A stretch of 64,000 bases of DNA from contig NBMB01000037.1 in NCBI GenBank assembly GCA_002084765.1, forward strand, positions 10,648-74,647, in the 5' to 3' direction. Of the stretch, positions 58,852 to 64,000 are shown in pieces. The stretch is from Candidatus Cloacimonetes bacterium 4572_55. Its GTDB lineage: Bacteria > 4572-55. The notes under the pieces are model-generated. The model was given only the letters and a program-made list of their open reading frames with translations. It did no database searches and had not been told where the DNA came from. Within the stretch, counting starts at the first letter, position 1; every line of letters starts with the position of its first letter. A program made the position numbers and the translations under genes.

Positions 58852-59544
58852 ATGGATTTTTTCCGCTCCATTTGGATCATATTAGAAAAAGACTTAACCA
58901 CCGAGCTACGGACAAAAGAGCTGATTGGCTCCATGTTTATCTTTGCGCTACTGGTGATCGTCATTTTTAATTTTGCCTTTGAAGCCGGTCGAGATGAAAT
59001 CCTCTTGATCGGTCCCGGGATTTTATGGGTTGCTTTCACCTTTTCAGGCTCTTTGGGGTTGAATCATGCTTTTGCGGTCGAGAAGGAAAACAACTGTCTT
59101 CAAGGCATGATGTTGGCACCAATAGATCGGGGGAATATTTATCTGGCAAAGGTGATCGGGACGACTATCTTTATGTATATTGTAGAACTAATGATGTTGC
59201 CGATCTTTTCGATTCTGTTCAACATCTCGATCATTGAGAATTTGCCAGGACTCCTGCTGATGAATGGGCTTGGGACAATCGGATTCTGCGCAGTCGGCAC
59301 AACCGTTTCTGCGGTGACAGCCAATACCAAGATGCGAGAAATGATGCTCCCGATCATCCTATTTCCTCTATTGATTCCCCTGTTTATCGGCGTGGTGGAA
59401 GCCTCGTCCGCCCTGATGCAAGGCGGCGTGATGCAAAGCGAAGAGATCGGCGTTTTTAGAAATTGGGTGAAAATATTAATCGGATTTGATACCCTGTTTA
59501 TTATCGTTTCCTACTGGATTTTTAACTATATTTTGGAAGAATAG
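58852..59544 (+). CDS. ccmB: Heme exporter membrane protein CcmB
   Basis: A 230-residue membrane protein with six hydrophobic helices. It has the conserved CcmB start (ILEKDLTTELRTKEL), the GPGILWVAFTFSGSLGL stretch and NNCLQGMMLAPIDRG. It pairs with CcmA. The ccmC ATG comes immediately after its TAG. Confidence 0.93.
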   Translation: MDFFRSIWIILEKDLTTELRTKELIGSMFIFALLVIVIFNFAFEAGRDEILLIGPGILWVAFTFSGSLGLNHAFAVEKENNCLQGMMLAPIDRGNIYLAKVIGTTIFMYIVELMMLPIFSILFNISIIENLPGLLLMNGLGTIGFCAVGTTVSAVTANTKMREMMLPIILFPLLIPLFIGVVEASSALMQGGVMQSEEIGVFRNWVKILIGFDTLFIIVSYWIFNYILEE

Positions 59545-60249
59545 ATGAAATCGAATCAACGTATCGCGTCGCTTGACGCGCCGCTCATCTTATTTACGGC
59601 AATCATGATAATTGGCGCCTCATACATGGCTCTGATCTACGCTCCCACCGAACGCACCATGGGTCTGATCCAGCGCATTTTTTATTTTCATGTCGCGGCG
59701 GCATGGCTTTCCTTCCTGGCTTTTTTTATCGTTTTTGTCGCCAGCCTTCTTTTTTTGTTAAAAAAGAGTCGCGACTGGGATCAAATAGCGGTATCGTCGG
59801 CAAAAATCGGAGTCATTTTCTGCACACTTGTGCTGATCACCGGACCGATCTGGGCAAAGCCGATATGGGGTATTTGGTGGACATGGGACGCCAGGCTGAC
59901 TTCGGTTTTTGTCCTCTGGCTGGTCTATATTGCATATCTCATGCTACGCGGATATATCCACGACCCAATGAAAAGAGGTTCGCTCTCAGCTATCATCGGC
60001 ATTATCGGCTTTTTAGACGTGCCTTTTATCTACATTTCCATCCGCTGGTGGCGTACTCAGCACCCGCAACCGGTTATGATCGACGGGGAAAAATCCGGTT
60101 TAGCCCCGGAAATGCTGGTCGCTCTACTGGTCTCAGTCGCTGCTTTTACCCTGTTGTATTTTGTTATGATGCGTTATGCTATCCGTCTGGAGAGAGTGCA
60201 AGACGATATCCATCATATCTACCAAGATATCCAAAATAGAGATCAATAA
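59545..60249 (+). CDS. ccmC: Heme-handling membrane protein CcmC
   Basis: A 234-residue integral membrane protein with six helices and the Trp-rich heme-handling motif WGIWWTWDARLTS, a member of the CcmC/F/CcsA family. Heme-ligand His residues are in YFHVAAAW and near the last helices. It loads heme onto CcmE. The start codon directly abuts the ccmB stop, so the two are tightly coupled. Confidence 0.95.
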   Translation: MKSNQRIASLDAPLILFTAIMIIGASYMALIYAPTERTMGLIQRIFYFHVAAAWLSFLAFFIVFVASLLFLLKKSRDWDQIAVSSAKIGVIFCTLVLITGPIWAKPIWGIWWTWDARLTSVFVLWLVYIAYLMLRGYIHDPMKRGSLSAIIGIIGFLDVPFIYISIRWWRTQHPQPVMIDGEKSGLAPEMLVALLVSVAAFTLLYFVMMRYAIRLERVQDDIHHIYQDIQNRDQ

Positions 60250-60281
60250 CCTAAAATAATTAAATAATTAAGGATTATTTC

Positions 60282-60632
60282 ATGTATCGAAGTATCGGAG
60301 CGTTGTTTGTTTTCCTTTTTTTGTTCGTAAGTCCGGCTTTTAGTCAACCGGATTCTTCTTCGTGCGACTCCTTATCAGTCCGTATTTCCGATCTACAACA
60401 AGAAAATCAACGGCTCGTCGAGAAGACTGTCGATTTGGAAAAAAAACATCAGCGTTCTCTGCGGGCAGTTAATCGAGAACAAAAAAATGTCCCATATTTA
60501 TTCGCAGCTTATATTATTTTATGGGCGATTTTATTCGCTTTTATGTTTTACCAATCAATGAGAATTAAAGAGCTGAATAAAGAGGCAAATCTGCTGAGGG
60601 AGATGCTAAAAGAGCCTGATAAATCAATTTAA
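60282..60632 (+). CDS. CcmD-like small membrane protein with N-terminal signal and coiled coil
   Basis: A 116-residue protein. A signal peptide ends near SPAFS, a coiled coil runs from about 28 to 65 (LQQENQRLVEKTVDLEKK), then one membrane helix follows (PYLFAAYIILWAILFAFMF) with a basic, helical tail (SMRIKELNKEANLL). The helix and tail resemble CcmD, which holds CcmC and CcmE together; ordinary CcmD is about 50-70 residues and lacks the first two parts. AAGGA precedes ATG. It is the fifth gene of the ccm unit; ccmF, ccmG and ccmH are not here. Confidence 0.75.
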   Translation: MYRSIGALFVFLFLFVSPAFSQPDSSSCDSLSVRISDLQQENQRLVEKTVDLEKKHQRSLRAVNREQKNVPYLFAAYIILWAILFAFMFYQSMRIKELNKEANLLREMLKEPDKSI

Positions 60633-60698
60633 TTTTGTAGCTCTCCGAATTATTTGTTGTTGAAGCGGCACACTTTAACTATGAGGAAATATAAAATT

Positions 60699-61367
60699 AT
60701 GGATTTTTATCGTAGCCTGTTAAATGAGACTTATTTCAACAATACGATCAGTCAATATCTATTCTTTTTTGTCTGTATTGTGATCGGTATAATTTCGGGA
60801 AAAATTGTCTATTACATCTTTAAAGGTCAGCTGCGCAAACTGGCGACAAAATCGGAAACGAAATTAGACGATTATTTAATCGACATTTTTGAAGAGCCGA
60901 TTTTTCTTTTATTGATTGCCATGGGCGTTTGGGTGGGGAAATTCTGTCTGACCTTAAACATACTGGCAGAGAAGTTTTTCGGCAATATCATCTTTGTCTT
61001 ATTTTCCATGACTGTGACCTGGCTCGTGATCCGCCTTATTGATATGTTGGTCAAGCACTATATCGATCCTTTAGTGGCGAAGTCCGAGAGTAAATTGGAC
61101 GACCAGATCCTACCGATTATCAGCAAATCAACAAAAACGATTGTGTCAATTCAAGGAGTTAATCCCAATAATTTGACGATTCGGTCTGTGAATTTTGGTC
61201 CCTTTTCATTGGACGTCGAAATAGTCTATTGGATCACGGATATGGCAAATTGGAAATCGATTACCCATGAGGTGAATATGAGCGTCAAACGCAATTTGGA
61301 CAACGCAGGCATCGAGATGGCGTTCCCAACTGAGACGCATTATGTGATTAATCAAAACTCGTCATAA
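60699..61367 (+). CDS. MscS-like protein lacking the pore and beta domain
   Basis: A 222-residue protein. Residues 1-145 match the N-terminal membrane part of small-conductance mechanosensitive channels: three helices and the linker repeats LATKSETKLDDYL and VAKSESKLDDQILPIISKS. Residues 158-215 match the cytoplasmic C-terminus: FGPFSLDVEIVYWI and DNAGIEMAFPTETHYV. The roughly 150 residues between, namely the pore-lining TM3 and the beta domain, are absent; the join is at about residues 147-157. It probably cannot form a channel. The start is ATG 60699, with weak GAGG support; ATG 60681 is possible. Confidence 0.75.
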   Translation: MDFYRSLLNETYFNNTISQYLFFFVCIVIGIISGKIVYYIFKGQLRKLATKSETKLDDYLIDIFEEPIFLLLIAMGVWVGKFCLTLNILAEKFFGNIIFVLFSMTVTWLVIRLIDMLVKHYIDPLVAKSESKLDDQILPIISKSTKTIVSIQGVNPNNLTIRSVNFGPFSLDVEIVYWITDMANWKSITHEVNMSVKRNLDNAGIEMAFPTETHYVINQNSS

Positions 61368-61393
61368 CCCCAGTCAAATTTTAGGACTAAAAG

Positions 61394-63925
61394 TTGTCAC
61401 TTTACAACGAATTATCCACCCGAAGAGAGTTTCATTATAAGCCGAATGAGAAAAGGCTCTTCCCTTTATCGGGCGGCTATCTTCATCCCCACGGATTCGT
61501 CATCGGGACAGATGGAATCGGTCCGTCCAAGCAATCTCTGTTCCCAGTTCCGACATTGGCTTTTCTCGGCGACTTCAGCCCATCGGTCCCGGATATGTTC
61601 CGAATCTTCGGATTCAATGGTTTTGATATTGTCGGTCAATTCTCCTATCGTCAGGATAAAATAAAGAGTACCCTCCAAAAATTCGAGCAGTTCTTAGGGA
61701 GAGGTGAACAGACGGCAATAATCGGGAGGCTTTCGGTTCCTGCGTTGACCGTGCAGTGGGAAGATTCTCATACTGTCAGATTGACAGAACGCCGATCCTC
61801 GCTCCGACGGCGTATTTCGATTTCTCCAGATTCAGAAATTAAACCGGAGACGATCGACTGTTCACCGCCTATGATCCGCTTTTCTCACAGGGAAAAAGTC
61901 TGCGAATTATCGGTGGATTCACAACAACTTCCTATATTAAAAAATGGTTTTATCCGGGATAACGCGTGGGAAATAATAGGGAATATCTCCCCTTTTCAGA
62001 CCTGGTTATTCGACCTCTATTTCACTCCCCTTCACACATTGTCCTCCAAAATTCGCCCTTCAAAAATCACGCTCCAAAGAGTAGAAAGCAGACCTTTTTT
62101 TGCAATAGCAAATCCGTTTCTGCATCGTGCAATGAATGAGTTGGAGCACACAATCCGTGAGATTATCCCCTTCCGGTCTGAATTTTTGTCGCCGGAAGAG
62201 AGGCGCATCATTGACAAAATTCTCACAGAAACTTGTCACTGCTCGCCTATTTTTTCTATCTATAAAGACTATAAAGAAAAAGAGCCGTCTGGCGATAGCA
62301 TCCTGGAGGCGAATGATCCGAGACAATCTGTCCATATAGCGGATTTATCTCGTTTTTTTTTGGATGGAGTGACAGATTCGTCCGATTTGATCTCTCTGGT
62401 AGAGGAAATTATCTCGGTCAAGGGGTGGAGACAGCTTTCGCTTCGGGAATCGGGCTGGCTGTTATGGGCAATGGCGCGGGTGAATCATCCGCTTACAGAT
62501 ACTTTGGTTCACTATCTATTGAATTCAATTATTTTTCGGCAGAATTTGAAACCGAATTTTAGTCCGACGGCAGATCGTTTGAGCGACACGATCATTTTAT
62601 GGAACGGTCTGGTTCACTATTTTCTCGGCTATTCCGAGAATAATCTGGGATGGGAGTTGAACTCCCATCGGTTGCCGGTGATTTCAGCTATCAAGATCGG
62701 TCCGTTTCAGATAGACGAAAATACCTACTTTTTGGAAAATTCTTTTTATCGCGGGCATGCGCGAACATTGTTGGAAAAAAATGGACAAGAATATCTCCGA
62801 ATAGATAAAAATTGTCGGATCCGAATCGATTCAGATCAGATTGAGATCTCGCCCCAGCTCTACCATACTATTTCGTCGGATCGTCCTCGAATCCGACTGC
62901 GCATCCTCGGCGAGTCAACGGTAAGCACTCCCCAGTTATCGATCTGCGATCATTGGCAGGAAGGGGAAATTTTTTTTGGCGGATCGCCTGAACTTTGTTT
63001 GGCAATTCGCTGGCGAATGCAGGGTAAACTGCGCAAAGTGCGGATGAAAAATATGGCAAACCAGCTGATTTGTTTTATTATTGAGCATGGGGTTGCGCGC
63101 AGAAAGGTCGAACTAAACAAGTCCGATATTGCCTATTTTTCCTTCAAGAAGGAGTATAGAGAGCCGGTTTTTGCTCACGATTTGCGGGATAGTCAGGGAC
63201 GAATCGTGATAAATCCGGATGTGGGAATCGATTTCCAACTCACGATTCAAGGCTACGCGCTGGATCCGTACGGATTTCCGCTGCGTCATCTAAAAACGCA
63301 TTATGGCGACAAAATTACGACTCTCTCTCTTGATGAAGAGGGCAGTTTTCACCAGACGATTGCCCTGAATCAGCATGATCGAGAATTTTTTACCATGCGT
63401 ATCACTGGTCGACGTAAACTAGATCATTTGATTCGCCTCAAATTTCAACCTGATTTTTATCGGCGTATTCACTCGTTTTTAGAGCGGGATCAACAAACAC
63501 GTTGTCATATCTTGACAGATGCGAATCATATCAAGTGCGCCAAGTTTATGCAAAAACACATTGCAGAACACAGCGATATTTTTTTACCGATTTCTATTTT
63601 TGGGACTGATTTTTCGCTTATGGATAAAGAATTCCAAAAATATAACTATATTATAATCGGAGAGTTATCGGAAGTTGATCATATTCCGAAAAGAGAAGAC
63701 GCGCTTGTTGAAAATGAATTCTATTCGGTTTATCTGCGCCCTAAAATCTCTCAGCGCGCTGATGTAACGGGGGAGGATCGCGATTTTTTTCTGGTAAAAA
63801 TTCGGAAAGTTTTGGATAATTCATCAAATTTAGATTTTTTGGTCAATAGTCGAAAATTTTTGCAAGATTTTCGCCGATGGTATAACCCGAGGAGGATATT
63901 TTATGAAGGATTTGATACGATTTGA
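61394..63925 (+). CDS. Large hypothetical protein, unknown family
   Basis: An 843-residue protein I do not recognise. No signal peptide or membrane helix is evident. The first 130 residues are rich in Gly, Pro and Phe (FPLSGGYLHPHGF, FGFNGFDIVGQF), the middle is mixed helical (WRQLSLRESGWLLWAMARV), and the C-terminal third is beta-rich then helical (YNYIIIGELSEVDH). TTG 61394 follows AGGA by seven bases. Its 3' end overlaps the next gene by 23 bases. It is in the same direction as the ccm and MscS-like genes. Confidence 0.65.
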   Translation: MSLYNELSTRREFHYKPNEKRLFPLSGGYLHPHGFVIGTDGIGPSKQSLFPVPTLAFLGDFSPSVPDMFRIFGFNGFDIVGQFSYRQDKIKSTLQKFEQFLGRGEQTAIIGRLSVPALTVQWEDSHTVRLTERRSSLRRRISISPDSEIKPETIDCSPPMIRFSHREKVCELSVDSQQLPILKNGFIRDNAWEIIGNISPFQTWLFDLYFTPLHTLSSKIRPSKITLQRVESRPFFAIANPFLHRAMNELEHTIREIIPFRSEFLSPEERRIIDKILTETCHCSPIFSIYKDYKEKEPSGDSILEANDPRQSVHIADLSRFFLDGVTDSSDLISLVEEIISVKGWRQLSLRESGWLLWAMARVNHPLTDTLVHYLLNSIIFRQNLKPNFSPTADRLSDTIILWNGLVHYFLGYSENNLGWELNSHRLPVISAIKIGPFQIDENTYFLENSFYRGHARTLLEKNGQEYLRIDKNCRIRIDSDQIEISPQLYHTISSDRPRIRLRILGESTVSTPQLSICDHWQEGEIFFGGSPELCLAIRWRMQGKLRKVRMKNMANQLICFIIEHGVARRKVELNKSDIAYFSFKKEYREPVFAHDLRDSQGRIVINPDVGIDFQLTIQGYALDPYGFPLRHLKTHYGDKITTLSLDEEGSFHQTIALNQHDREFFTMRITGRRKLDHLIRLKFQPDFYRRIHSFLERDQQTRCHILTDANHIKCAKFMQKHIAEHSDIFLPISIFGTDFSLMDKEFQKYNYIIIGELSEVDHIPKREDALVENEFYSVYLRPKISQRADVTGEDRDFFLVKIRKVLDNSSNLDFLVNSRKFLQDFRRWYNPRRIFYEGFDTI

Positions 63926-64000
63926 TTGGGCTATCAAGAGTGTTCTTCGCGACAAATCAAATTTTGACATACTTGAGGGCTTTTTGAGTGCTATTCTCCA
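63903..64000 (+). CDS. Rpn family PD-(D/E)XK nuclease/putative transposase, 3' truncated by the window
   Basis: Only 32 residues are visible. They match the typical Rpn/PDDEXK N-terminus: KDLIRFDWAIKSVLRDK then FDILEGFLSAIL. Rpn proteins are recombination-promoting nucleases often annotated as transposases and common in genomes with many repeats. GAGGAGG stands eight bases before the ATG at 63903, which lies inside the end of the preceding gene. Confidence 0.85.
   Translation, partial: MKDLIRFDWAIKSVLRDKSNFDILEGFLSAIL

Noticed and set aside
60654-61367. Frameshifted full-length MscS
   Set aside because: Neither other frame between 61100 and 61200 contains the missing pore or beta-domain sequence; the gap is an in-frame absence.

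Overview
The window suggests an uncultured bacterium of the FCB superphylum, probably a KSB1-, Zixibacteria- or Caldithrix-like candidate lineage. The evidence is the C-terminal YPNPFNP/FlgD-like secretion domains on exported proteins, a GlnS-type glutaminyl-tRNA synthetase, a CcmABCDE heme-handling set with a Cys-type CcmE, a DUF4175 giant coiled-coil protein, and many PAS/TPR signalling proteins. Base composition is moderate, with AT-rich islands at 5.7-6.3 kb, 25.7-28.8 kb and 36.7-38.7 kb. The three clear promoters are TTGACA/TATAAT-like, not the Bacteroidetes TTTG type. The lineage call is inference.

Layout. 0-9 kb: the tail of a secreted protein, a GT4 glycosyltransferase, then a minus-strand block with a shortened anthranilate-synthase-like protein, a CPBP membrane protease, glnS, a small nuclease-fold protein and a TPR-PAS histidine kinase. 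9-18.8 kb: a long intergenic repeat, a subtilisin-like secreted protease with a clipped sorting domain, a low-molecular-weight phosphatase, a 1370-residue TamB-like protein and CtpA. 18.9-28.8 kb: a TPR-PAS-class III cyclase, a large alpha-2-macroglobulin carrying a pseudopilin-like insert, and an AT-rich 1019-residue protein of unknown family. 28.9-36.6 kb (minus strand): murB, DUF4175, a TPR lipoprotein and pilT. 36.6-38.7 kb: a second long repeat copy, a small ORF and an ABC-ATPase/TOPRIM protein of the OLD/PARIS kind. 38.8-46.2 kb (minus): a four-gene signalling operon with a PstS-like binding lipoprotein, a hybrid kinase with HPt, a lone receiver and a REC-PAS-kinase-REC protein. 46.2-51.8 kb: tatD, a secreted protein, rtcA, a structured intergenic region, and tRNA-His, tRNA-Arg and tRNA-Lys in one transcription unit. 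51.8-64 kb (plus): a solute-binding lipoprotein, a small protein plus a GlmL/MutL-family ATPase, a PgpH-type HD protein, ccmEABC and a CcmD-like gene, an MscS relative without its pore, an 843-residue unknown, and the start of an Rpn-family nuclease/transposase.

The less ordinary content is of three kinds. Two proteins, TrpE-like and MscS-like, lack their functional core in frame. A family of intergenic repeats abuts genes and supplies the end of one of them. Several unknown or defence-like genes sit in AT-rich islands (the ATPase-TOPRIM pair, the 1019-residue helical protein, the PD-(D/E)XK protein). All function calls rest on motifs read by eye; no database search was run.
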